Assembly: GCA_948144175.1 (NCBI GenBank) | Contig: CANXME010002054.1 | Location: 124,001 to 188,000, forward strand | Direction: 5' to 3' | Source of the DNA: Closterium sp. NIES-65 | Taxonomy: Eukaryota; Streptophyta; Zygnematophyceae; Desmidiales; Closteriaceae | DNA length: 64,000 nt | Shown: piece after piece, positions 21,650 to 32,800 of the stretch | Numbering within the stretch: the first letter of the stretch is position 1 | Layout of the letters: each line of letters opens with the position of its first letter | Made by a program: the position numbers and the translations under genes | Notes under the pieces: model-generated | Seen by the model: only the letters and a program-made list of their open reading frames with translations | Database searches by the model: none | What the model was told of the DNA's origin: nothing

Positions 21650-22058
21650 TTTTTACTTCGGGGGTGCTCCACTGCTTCCGCCCCGGAGTGCCGCACGTGC
21701 TTTCTTCATTTTGTAGCACGACAAAAACTGATGTCCTGCTGCGCCGCAAAATTCGCATTTTGTCGGCTACTGCTTCGCGTCGTATTTGTCGATATCCATC
21801 GGTTCGGCGAACGTGGGGGGTGCCGATCGCTCCGTGCCAAATGTATGGTTCGACGTGAAGCGTCGTGTTTCGGGTTGACTTCGAGTCAGCGCGTCGTATC
21901 GCTCGGCAGCACGCACGATGTCCCTGTAGCTGTTGTAATTCGCCGCAATCACCTGCCGCCGAATCTCCATTTTTAATCCTTCGGTGTACGCCTGGATTTT
22001 TTCGCCTTCGGTCAGGTCGGTGATGCGGTTGAACAGTAACTCCATCTGCTGCGTGTAC
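21650..22058 (-). pseudogene. gypsy H Gag, C-terminal part with zinc knuckle
   Basis: Encodes TQQMELLFNRITDLTEGEK and GLKMEIRRQVIAANYN, typical of the retrotransposon Gag domain, then a CX2CX4HX4C knuckle (CEFCGAAGHQFLSC) near 21715-21760. A TAG precedes the knuckle at about 21764-21766, and the frame into pol is shifted near 21660. The N-terminal part of the same Gag is at 35974-36575, on the other side of copia B. Confidence 0.8.
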
Positions 22059-22114
22059 TGTCAGAATGAGAAACGAGAATGAGGAGTGACTAGCAGGAAC
22101 AATAGTACAAATAT

Positions 22115-22244
22115 TGTGAAACAAGGAAAACAGGAATGAAATGACTAAGGAAAGATTGGGTACAAAATGCAACCCTAGAAACCCTGTACCCCATATGTGC
22201 TACCCCACTATAGCCTACAGCAACTATGTCATATAAATCTGACA
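22115..22244 (-). repeat. 3' LTR of copia I (130 bp)
   Basis: Minus strand starts TGTCAGATTTATATGAC and ends TTGTTTCACA. Identical to the 5' LTR. Confidence 0.95.
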
Positions 22245-22450
22245 CACCCCCATAGGCAAAGTGGGGGAGAACAAGGGGTCACAAGACCAGTCAAGCAAAG
22301 CAAAGCAAGCTCAGGGTGGATCACAAAGTCACCACACAGTCCGAGCACAAGAGTAGGGCCAGAGGCCAGTTCACATGCAGGAGTACAGACATATATATAA
22401 AACTAGACAAGCAAGAGCAGGCATATATATATGTCACAGTACAAGTGAAG

Positions 22451-25400
22451 TCAAGAGGAGAGCAAGTGAGGCAAGACAGGCACAAGACCCAGCTGGGTGC
22501 AAAAGCGCTGATGGTCACAAGGCGCGAGTGCCTTGGTGAACACATCAGCAGTGTTGGCCTCAGAGGCCACGTACGCAAGTCGCAACTGACCACGCTGCTG
22601 CAGCTCACGAGCAAGGAAGTAGCGGAGAGCAATGTGCTTCGTTCTGTGCTCCAAGCGCTGCTCTCGACACAAGGCCAGCATGGCCTTGTTGTCTACGTAC
22701 AGCACTGGAGGAGAACGAGGCGGCTCTCCAAGGTCAGTCAGCAGGTAGGTGAGCCAGCGAAGCTCCTGTGCAGCCATGGCCCCGGCGTAGATCTCAGCCT
22801 CACAACTGGAGCCGAGAACCGAAGACGAGCGAGTAGACCGCCACGAGACAGAGCCGGAACCAAGGCTGAAGGTGTAACCCTGTGACGACCGCTGCGTAGC
22901 CTGGTCGTCAGCCCAAGAAGCGTCCGCGTGGCCGGTAAGGACCACTGGACTCTGCCCTCCAAGCACTAGCCCCATGCCCGACGTACTGCACAGGTAGCGC
23001 AATACCCTCTTCGCTGCAGCCATGTGCTCCGGTCTGTGTTTCTCCCAGGAGCAACATAGCGTGCAAGAATGCTCAGAGGGTATGCAAGGTCAGGTCGTGT
23101 GCAGGTCATCAGGTACATGAGGCAGCCAACAAGCTCTGCATACGGACCACTCGACTCTACGGACTCATCCGAAGGCAGAGCTGAGAGTGAGTGGCGAGTA
23201 GGCAGAGGAGTGGCCTGAGGCGAGGAGTACGTGAAGCCGAAGCGCTGAAGGACCTGCTGCACCATGTGTGACTGAGTCAAGGTAATGGTGCGGCGTGCTC
23301 TGTCCCGAGTGATCTGCAAGCCAAGGTAGCTGCGCAGTTCACCCAGGTCTGTGCACGTGTGTCTCTTCAGCAGCTCGGACTTCACGTAGGCGAGTCCAGC
23401 AGTGTCCGCTGTGGCAAAGACCAAGTCGTCGACGTACACGAGGATGTAGAACGGCGGCAGGGAAGTGTCGGTGCGAAGAAACAGCGACGGGTCAGCAGTA
23501 GAAGGAGCAAACCCAAGAGCCGCAAGCGTAGTCCTCAGTGTGTCGTGCCACTCACGCGGTGCCTGGCGGAGACCGTAGACTGGCCGTCGGAGGCTCCACT
23601 GGGTGCCAGGAGGGAAAGTCCCAGTGAAGCCAGGTGGACGGCGAAGCCAGATCTCCTCGTGCAGGCTACCCTGCAAGAACGCAGTGCTGAAGTCGAGAGA
23701 GTGAAGCTCGTAGTCGCGCTGAGCGGCTATGTGCAACAGAACCCAAAGAGTAGTCATCTTCGGGGTGGGAGAGAAGGTCTGAAAGTAGTCAACTCCCTGC
23801 CGCTGACTGAAGCCACGAGCAACGTACCGTGCCTTGAAGACAGGTGGAGAGCCCGGCGGCCGCTTCACCCTGAAGATCCACATGCCACTGACGATGTTCG
23901 CCCCAGGAGGGGGAACCGCGTCAACGTAGGTGCCTGTGGACTTCCAGGAAGCCATCTCTGCATCCATAGCTGCCTGCCACTGAGAGGAGTAGGGACCCTC
24001 TACGGCCTCCGCGTAAGAACGCGGAGTCGGGATGTCTAGTGCATCCGGGTCTCCCTCAGGGGCAAGCAGTACAGACGCGAGATGAGGTGAAGCAGCCGCT
24101 AGACACTGTAACTCCTCCTGCCTGTCCTCTAGGACGTCTGTGCCAAGAGCACACTCACCCCCGACGGACGGAGGACAGACAGACTCAGACTCAGCAACAA
24201 GACTAGCAGCGTAGTTGAGACGACAGCGAGCAGCAAAGTCGACGAGCTCAGCGACAAGGGCAGACGCAGCAGTGGACTCAAACGAGGGGTCAGTGACGAC
24301 AGTAGCAAGGAGACGCGTGACAGTAGGACTGGCAGCACGAAGAGAGTCCGACTCAGGGTCGGCAAGCACAGGAAGAGAGGACTCAGGAGGAGAAGGCAAA
24401 GGGGCACGCAGAGGAGCAGTGGACGGACGCAAAGACATCCGGTGCGTGCCAGGGACAGGAGGAGGACGCTGACGCGAACTGCGACCACTAGCGCGAGCAG
24501 CACGAACAGGCGACGCGGGACGAGACGCAGGCTCACGACGCTCAGCAAGACCTCCAGTAGGACCAGTGTAAGGAGAGGGAGCAGGCAGTGGAGAGGAAAG
24601 CTCCAGCAGGGACTGCGACTGGACAGGCGGTGGACCCTCTACTAGAGGAGAAAGACCAAGAACCTGCTGCAGGAGTGGAACGAAGTACGGCCGAGGCCGC
24701 GCGGCAGCTCGAGACTCAGCACGGACAGCACCACCACCCTCAGCGACAGCACCAGCGCCACCCACACCTCCAGCGGCAGGACCAACAGGAGTAGGCTCAG
24801 CACCAACGCCCTCAGCAGCTCCAGCTCCAGGAGGACCCGCAGGTCCAGCAGCTCCGGGACCGGCAGCACCCGCACCTCGACGGTCGAAGAAGCTCCAGCT
24901 CCAGCTCCAGCAGCACCTCGAGACGCAGCAGCACGCCTCCAGCGGCGAGCGAACCACTCGCGCAGCTCCTGTGGAGAGAGGGGCTCCCGGCGAGACGCAG
25001 TAGCAGGAGAAACCCCAGGCTCAGCAGCTCCAGACGCAGCACCCCCAGGCTCAGCAGCTCCCAGCACAGCACCCCCAGGCTCAGCAGCTCCCGACCCAGC
25101 ACCCCCAGACCCAGCACCTCCAGGCACAGCACCCCCCGGCTCAGCACCCCCAGGCTCCGCACCCTCCGCAGTAGCACCCTCAGGCCCAGCACCCCCAGCA
25201 GTAGCACCCCCAGGCTCAGCACCCATGCGCACAGCACCCCCAGAGTCAGCACCCCCAGGCTCAGCACCCGCAGCAGCACCAGAGTCACCAGTAACCTCGA
25301 CCGGGTCAACGGCGTCTACCTGGGACACACCTGAGGGGGCAGGAACCTGAGGGGGGAGGGGGTCTACCGGGGGGGGAACCGGCACAAGGAAGTCCGGGGG

Positions 25401-28355
25401 AGGGGGGAGGGAAGGAGTGCGGTAGGGGAAGAGACGGTAGAAGGGGACTGACTCGTCGAACGTGACGTCCTGGGAGGACAGAACACGACGAGAGGAGGGG
25501 TGGTAAAACTGCCACCCTGGGGCGTCAGTGGGGAAGCCAAGGAAGACACAGGGAGCAGCACGAGGGGACAGCTTGTCCGCAGACAAGTCACGGACAAACG
25601 CCCGAGATCCCCAGACACGGAACACAGACGCATCGCCAACCTTCCCCGTCCACAGCAAGGCTGGGGACATCGCAGGCCGAGAGACCCGGGGGTGAAGGTT
25701 GAGCTGATGCGCCGCGTACCTCACCGCAAACGGCCACAGAAAATGGGGGGCAGCCGCATGCATCATGGACGTACGAGCGACATCCATGACCATGCCAATG
25801 CGGCGCTCAGCAATCCCATTTTGCTGTGGTGATTCCGGAAGCGTGAAGGTCTGGCGGATCCCCCGTGCACGACAGTAGTCTCGCAGAAGGCGAGAAGAGA
25901 ACTCTCCGCCTCTGTCAGAGTGCAGACACAGAACAGGAAAGTCCGAGCCGAAGCTCTTCCTGAGCTGGAGACGAGCCTCGCGGATCCAGTCGATCAGCAC
26001 CTCAGTGACCGCACCCTTGCTGCGCAAGGGGAGGACTGTGGTGTAACGCGAGTAGTCGTCAACCACCAACAGGAAGTAGCGCTCGTAACCCTGCCCACGG
26101 ACGGGGGCTGGGCCCCACACATCCATGTGAAGCGTCTGCAAGGGAGCCTCTGTCGGGGGGAAGTGGGAGGAGGGAGGAGTAGCCCGGAGGCGACCCTCGA
26201 CACAGGGGACACAGGAAGGTCCTGGCCCGGAGGGGAGAGGAGGGAGAGACTGGGGAAGACCAGAGACAAGGACACGGGAAGCCATGCTCCGAAGACGGGG
26301 CAAGGAGGGGTGGCCAAGACGGTGGTGCCACAGGAGAGTCTCGTGAGACAGGAGGCGACAAGAACAGGGGGCAGACTCAGGACCTGACCGGGACGCAGCA
26401 GCAAGTACCTGACCCGACGCAGCCACCTGACCAGACGCAGGGACAGGAGGAGACTCAACGGTCAGGGTGTAGAGACTCGACCCCGGCCGACGCGAGAACG
26501 TGGCCAGGTGTCGGCCTGTGCGTGCCTCCGTGCAGTGGGTCACCCGCTGACTCGCAGGAGTGAACTGGTGAACACCCACATCCTGCAAGTCCGCTCCACT
26601 CACCAAGTTCGTAGAGAACGAGGGAAGGTACAGACCCGACAGGGTGCCCGAAGGGGCAGCCGGACACGGGAGGACAGTGGAGAAGTGAGACAGGACAGGA
26701 CCCCCAGAGGGGTCAGCAAGGGAGACTGCAACCGGCCGGCCGAGCGGCGTAAGGGTAGTGCGGTCTCGAAAGAAGGAGCGAGAAGCTCCGGAGTCAAGTG
26801 TGAAAGTGAGGGAGGACGAGGACGACTCAGTACCTGAGAGCGCAGTCTCACCAGTACCTGAGAGCGCAGACGCACTGGCACCTAGAGCAGCAGCCTCACA
26901 AGCACCTAGCGCAGCAGTACCAATGCCCGGGTCGGGCTGGAAACAGCGGTAACCCTCATTCTCCTCACTATAATCCACAACATACATAGCAGTAAGGATA
27001 GCATCAAAATCAAGATCAAAGATCGCTACACCAGCCCTGAGAAGCTCATCCCAGTGAGGGATCTCACTAGCCCCAGGGAACTGCTGACGCCAGGCGTCCG
27101 TCAGGCGGCCAAAGCAGCGCTGGGTGGCGTGGGCACCCCCACACTGCTCACTCGCGCGGTCGCCGGAACGAAGAACGTAGGTGCAGGGACCAGTACCCCC
27201 ACCCCTCTGACGCCCAGCGTACCACTCACGAAGCTGCTGAGGCGAAGGGATGTCCCGAGAGCGCTGCTGCTGCTGCCGCTGCGAGCGCTGGCCACCACCA
27301 CCGCCGCTACGCTGCTGGGTACCACCTCGACCAGCTCCACCTCCTCCACCACCACCGCCTCCTCCGCTGCCGCCTCCACCGCCTCCACCTCCGCTGCCTC
27401 CACCTCCGCCGCTGCCTCCACCACCACCGCTGGCACCACCACCACCGTCTCCGCCGCTGCTGCCACCACCACCACCACCCCCGCCACTAGTCCCGCCGCC
27501 ACCCCCACTCCCTCCGCCGCCACCGCCGCCACCGCCACCGCCCCCTCCAGCTCCACCCGCGCCCTTGCCCCCCTTGCCCTTGCTGGAGCGACGTCTCCCA
27601 CTAGGGGCAGACGCCGCGCTGACCGACTCAAGACCAAGCAGGTCGGCAGCAGCAGCAGAGGCAACAGAGGGCAGCAAGGGGGAAGGAGAGCACCCCTCAA
27701 AGATGGGGGTGCGAGGGTCACCACGAGAAGCACCTACAGCGACTATGCTCTTCTCCGCTGCGAGGAGGGCCTTCTCGAGGAGGTCGACGGTGAGGGTGGT
27801 GGGACAGACTGCGAGAAAGTGGTCCCTGACGACGCGAAGGGAGTCAGGGAGGCGCGCGACTACGTAGTAGAGAGCGATGTACATGGGGGGGGGGTTCTTA
27901 GCGCAGAACTCAGCAAGAAGGGCGGTGCGGTAGCGAGTGTCACTAGTGCGGAGGTGCGTAATGAGGTCAGCGACAGTGGGAAAGGCAGAGAGGTCAGGAA
28001 AGAGGTAGGGAAGCATGAGACGGCTCAGTGCAGCAGTGGCAGGGGAGGAGTAGCGCGCAACTACAGCGTCGTACAAGGTCTGAGCACTCTTGTACTGACT
28101 GAAGTGCGCACGCTCAGAGGTAGGGAGGTGGCGACGCACAGCAAGACGTGCAGCAGCATCGCGGGTGGCCCACTTAGAGCGGACAGCGGGATCAGCATCA
28201 GCAGTAGGAGCAGGAGAGGCGCCAGAGGTGAGATCAAAGAGAGAAAGGTCGTCAGCCGTGTCGCACTGTAAGAACAGCTGCAGGTCGTCTAACCAGACCT
28301 CAAAATCAATGGCGCGACCCTCAGCGTCAAAAGCTAGGACACTAGGGGTAGCCAT
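22451..28355 (-). pseudogene. copia I Gag-Pol (two frameshifts)
   Basis: Start MATPSVLAFDAEGRAIDFEV at 28355. Gag capsid-like region; Gly tract (27270-27570); SPQQLREWYAGRQRGG; finger C-X13-C-X3-H-X4-C; protease LDSGAS near 26790; integrase zinc region (LLWHHRLGHPSLP ... CVPCVEG) and catalytic core (HMDVWGPAP, VVDDYSRY, LHSDRGGEF, PQQNGIAERRIG); linker rich in GGAEPGGA with a second copy of LSPQELREWFARRWRR; reverse transcriptase with YVDDLVFA; RNase H ending TKAL and LPHLLSS. Frameshifts: near 24880 (one base lost after STVE) and near 23035 (two extra bases in the RT-RNase H junction). Domain order is that of Ty1/copia. LTRs are identical, so these lesions are recent or were carried by the source RNA. 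Confidence 0.92.
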
Positions 28356-28439
28356 GGCGACGACAGCGACGCAGTGCAAGCAGCAGGGAAAGAGCTCGCA
28401 GTGTCAGTGGGACTGTGCTCACCAGGCAGGGCAGGTCGT

Positions 28440-29416
28440 GTAGGTATGCAGAAAGGCGGCTCAGCGACCTGGCGGCTCGGGTGCTGGGCGGCTCGGCTGC
28501 TGGGCGGCTCGGGCGCAGGGCGGCTCGGCTCCCGGGCGGCTCGGCGGCTGGGCGGCTCGGGTGCAGGGCGGCGCGGCTCCCGGGCGGCTCGGCGTCGGGC
28601 GGCTCGGCTCACGGGCGGTTCGGCTGCTGGGGCGGCTCGGCCAGGAGATGCAGGGGCGGGGCCGTTAGGTGCAGCGGCGGGTTGACCGGTGCAGTGGCGG
28701 GCTGGCAGGTGCAGCGGCGGGCCGGCAGGTGCAGCGGCGGGCCGGCAGGTGCAGCGGCGGGCCGGCAGGTGCAGGCGGCGGGCCGTAGGGTGCAGTGGCG
28801 GGCCGTAGGGTGCAGTGGCGGGCCGGCAGGTGCAGCGGCGAGGCCGGCAGGTGTAGCGGCGAGGCCGTCAGAGGCGGCGGGCCGTTGGGTGCAGCGGCGG
28901 GCCGGCAGGTGCAGTGGCGGGCCGGCAGGAGCAGCGGCGGGCCGGGAGGGGAGGCGGCGGAGCCGCGTCAGGGGAGGCGGCAGGGCCGCGTCAGGGGAGG
29001 CGGCAGAGCCGCGTCAGGGGAGGCGGCGGTGCCGCGTCAGGGGAGGCGGGGGAGCCGCGTCAGGGGAGGCGGCAGGGCCGCGTCAGGGGAGGCGGCGGGG
29101 CCGCGCCAAACAGGCGGCGGGGCCGCGTCAGGGGAGGCGGCGGAGCCGCGTCAGGGGAGGCGGCGGGGCCGCGCCAGGGGAGGCGGCGGAGCCGCGTCAG
29201 GGGAGGCGGCGGGGCCGCGTCAGGGGAGGCGGCGGGGCCGCGTCAAACAGGCGGCGGGGCCACGATCAAGAGAGGTGGCGGGGCCGCGTCTGAGGGACAG
29301 CGGGGCCGCGAGGGAAAAGGCGACCCGAGGGGGTCGCTAAAAAAAAGGCGCGCCTCGGGGCGCGCTTCGGTGGGCCCTAAAAAAAACGGTCCTAAGGCAG
29401 GACCCGCTCTATACCA
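28440..29416 (-). repeat. leader of copia I: minisatellites, hairpin, primer site
   Basis: Between gag and 5' LTR. About 28660-28950 a 20-bp unit (GCAGCGGCGGGCCGGCAGGT type), then 28965-29250 a 22-bp unit (GCGTCAGGGGAGGCGGCGGG type). Near 29345-29375 a hairpin GCGCGCCTCGGGGCGCGC, then GGTGGGCCCTA (GGGCCC block) and, on the minus strand, primer site TGGTATAGAGCGGG. No conserved protein in any frame. Confidence 0.8.
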
Positions 29417-29546
29417 TGTGAAACAAGGAAAACAGGAATGAAATGACTAAGGAAAGATTGGGTACAAAATGCAACCCTAGAAACCCTGTACCCCATATGT
29501 GCTACCCCACTATAGCCTACAGCAACTATGTCATATAAATCTGACA
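29417..29546 (-). repeat. 5' LTR of copia I (130 bp)
   Basis: Identical to 22115-22244; followed on the right by TSD AATAT. Confidence 0.95.
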
Positions 29547-29859
29547 AATATGTCAAACCCTAATCTGGTGTACCCCTTATGGTGTGACCCACTACAGCCT
29601 AGAACCACACAAACATATAATGTTTGACACACCCCCATAGGCAAAGTGGGGAGACCTAGGGGTCACAAGACCAGTCAAGGCAAAACAAGGCAAACAAGCT
29701 CAGGGTGGATCTCGAGGATTCCACACAAATTCCGAGCACAAGCAAGCGGTCACAAGACCAGTTCACATGCAGTTTTATAATAGAGCAAGAGGTACAATGA
29801 TCACAACCTAACAAGGCAAACATGCAGGTATATATATAATGATCACAGTACAGGTAAAG

Positions 29860-32800
29860 TCAAAAAGTAAGTAAGTTAGAAACAGTCGGCACAAGGCCTA
29901 GAAGAGTGCAAAAACGCTGATGGTCAACAGGCGGAAGCGCCTTGGTGAACACATCAGCAGTGTTGGCCTCAGTGGCCACGTAACGCAGAAGAAGCTGACC
30001 ACGCTGCTGTAGCTCTCGAGCTAGAAAGTAACGCAGAGCAATGTGCTTCGTCCTGTGCTCCAGTCTGTGCTCCTGGCACAAGGCAATGGTTGCCTTGTTG
30101 TCGACATACAGCACTGGAGGAGAACGAGGCTGCTCTCCAAGGTCAGTCAGCAGGTAGGTGAGCCAGCGAAGCTCCTGGGCAGCCATGGCCGTGGCGTAGA
30201 TCTCAGCCTCACAGCTGGAGCTGAGAACAGAAGAAGAACGAGTAGAACGCCAAGAGACAGAGCCAGAGCCAAGACTGAAGGTGTAACCCTGAGACGACCG
30301 CTGAGTAGCCTGGTCGTCTGCCCAAGAAGCGTCTGAGTGCCCAGTGAGAACAGGCCGGTCTCGCCCTCCAAGCACTAGCCCCATGCCCGACGTACTGCAC
30401 AAGTAGCGCAACACCCTCTTAGCTGCATCCATGTGCTCCTTCCGGTGACGGCCGGGAGCAACATAGCGTGCTAAGATGCTGAGAGGGTATGCTAGGTCAG
30501 GTCGAGTGCAGGTCATCAGGTACATGAGGCAGCCCACAAGCTCTGGATACGGACCACTCGACTCTACGGACTCATCCGAAGGCAGAGCTGAGAGCGAGTG
30601 ACCCGTAGGCAGAGGAGTGGACTGAGGCGAGGAGTACGTGAAGCCGAAGCGCTGAAGGACCTGCTGCACCATGTGTGACTGAGTCAGGGTAATGGTGCGG
30701 CGTGCTCTGTCCCGGGTGATCCGCAAGCCAAGATAGCTTGTCAGTTCACCCAGGTCTGTGCACGTGTGTCTCTTCTGCAACTCGGACTTCACGTGGGCGA
30801 GTGCGGCAGTGTCAGCAGTGGCAAAGACCAAGTCGTCGACGTACACGAGGATGTAGAACGGCGGCAGCGAGGTGTCGGTGCGCAGAAACAGCGACGGGTC
30901 AGCAGTAGAAGGAGCAAACCCAAGAGCCGAAAGTGTAGTCCTCAGTGTGTCGTGCCACTCACGCGGCGCCTGGCGGAGACCGTAGACTGGCCGCCGGAGG
31001 CTCCACTGGGTGCCAGGAGGGAACGACCCAGTGAAGCCAGGTGGGCGGCGCAGCCAGATCTCCTCGTGCAGGCTGCCCTGCAAGAAAGCTGTGCTGAAGT
31101 CAAGAGAGTGGAGCTCGTAGTCACGCTGAGCGGCGACGTGTAGCAGAACCCGAAGAGTGGTCATCTTCGGGGTCGGGGAGAAGGTCTGGAAGAAGTCAAC
31201 TCCCTCTCGCTGACTGAAGCCTCGTGCAACGTAACGCGCCTTGAAGACAGGCGGAGAGCCCGGCGGCCGCTTCACCCTGAAAATCCACATGCCACTGACG
31301 ATGTTCGCCCCAGGTGGGGGAACCTCGTCGACGTAGGTGCCTGTGGACTTCCAGGAAGCCATCTCTGTGTCCATGGCTGACTGCCACTGAGAGGAGTAGG
31401 GACCGGCCATCGCCTCTGCGTAAGAGCGTGGGGTCGGGATGTCTGGTGCATCCGCGTCTCCCTCAGGGGCAACAAGCATGGACACGAGATGGGGCAAAGC
31501 AGCGGCAAGGCAACCAAACTCCTCCTGCCTGTCCTCAAGGACGTCCGTGCCAAGAGCACACTCACCCCCGACGAACGGAGGACAGGCAGACTCAGACTCA
31601 GCAACAAGACTCGCTGCGTAGTCTAGACGACACGCAGCTGCAAAGTCGACAAGCTCAGTGACTAGGGCAGACGCAGCAGCGGACTCAAAGGAAGGGTCAG
31701 TGACAACCGTAGCCAGGAGACGTGTGACAGTAGGACTGGCAGCACGAAGGGAGTCTGACTCCGGGTCAGCAAGAGCAGTAAGAGAGGACGCAGGAGGTGA
31801 CGGGAGAGCAACACGCTGCGGAGCAGTGGACTGACGAAGCGCCATCCGGTGCGTGCCTGGGACAGCAGGAGGACGCTCACGCGGGACACGACTACCAGTG
31901 GTAGCAGCTCGAACAGGCGACGCTCGACGAGACGCAGGTGACACAGGACGTGACGCAGGCTCACGTCTCTCAGCAAGACCGTCAGTCGGACCAGTGTAAG
32001 GAGCAGGCACAGGGAGTGGGGAGGCAGGCGGTAACTGTGGCTGTGACTGGACAGACGGCGGACACTCTAAGGCGAGAGGAGAACAAGGAGGAGGAGGCTG
32101 ACCAAGAACCTACTGAAGGAGCGGAACGAAGTACGGTCGTGGCCGTGCAGCAGCTCTCGAACCAGCAGAGACACCAGCGGCAGCAGCAGCACCTTGAGAA
32201 GCAGCAGCACCTCCAGCACCAGGGTCCGCAACACCTCCAGCAGCACCGCCAGCAGCAGCAGCACCTCTAGCAGCACCGCCAGCAGCAGCAGTACCTCCAG
32301 CAGCACCGCCAGTAGCAGCTGCACCTCCAGCACCAGGGTCCGTAGCACCCACAGCAGCTCCAACGCCCGGGTCCTCAGTACTAGCAGCACCTCCAGCAGC
32401 ACCGCCAGCAGCAGCAGCACCTCCAGCACCAGGGTCCGTAGCACCCGCAGCAGCGTCAACTCCGGGGACCCCAGCACCAGCAGCTCCACTACGGAGACTG
32501 ATGTGCCGAGCGTACCACTCTCGAAGCTGAGGGGAAGAGGGCGGCTCCCGCCGTGGTGGGGAAACATGAGTACCAACTCCAGCAGCACCACGAGCCCGAG
32601 ACTCACCCCGCCGGAGGCTGCAGTACCGTGAGTACCACTCACGCAGCTGCTGCGAAGAGGGAGGTCCTCCAGGCGCCTCACAGTCAACTGCAACACCACC
32701 AGGCTCAGCACCCCCAGGCTCAGCAACTCCAGGCGCAGCACCCCCAGACTCAGCAACGCCAGGCTCAGTACCCCCAGACCCAGCACCCCCAGGCTCAGTA

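Larger units (their letters stand above)
22115..29546 (-). mobile_element. Ty1/copia element I (youngest full-length copy)
   Basis: A 7432-bp minus-strand copia inserted in the 3' LTR of B. LTRs at 22115-22244 and 29417-29546 are 130 bp each and identical by eye. TSD AATAT at 22110-22114 and 29547-29551. Polypurine tract (minus strand ATGGGGGTG) abuts the 3' LTR; primer site TGGTATAGAGCGGG abuts the 5' LTR. This is the innermost layer of the deepest stack, inserted recently. Confidence 0.95.
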
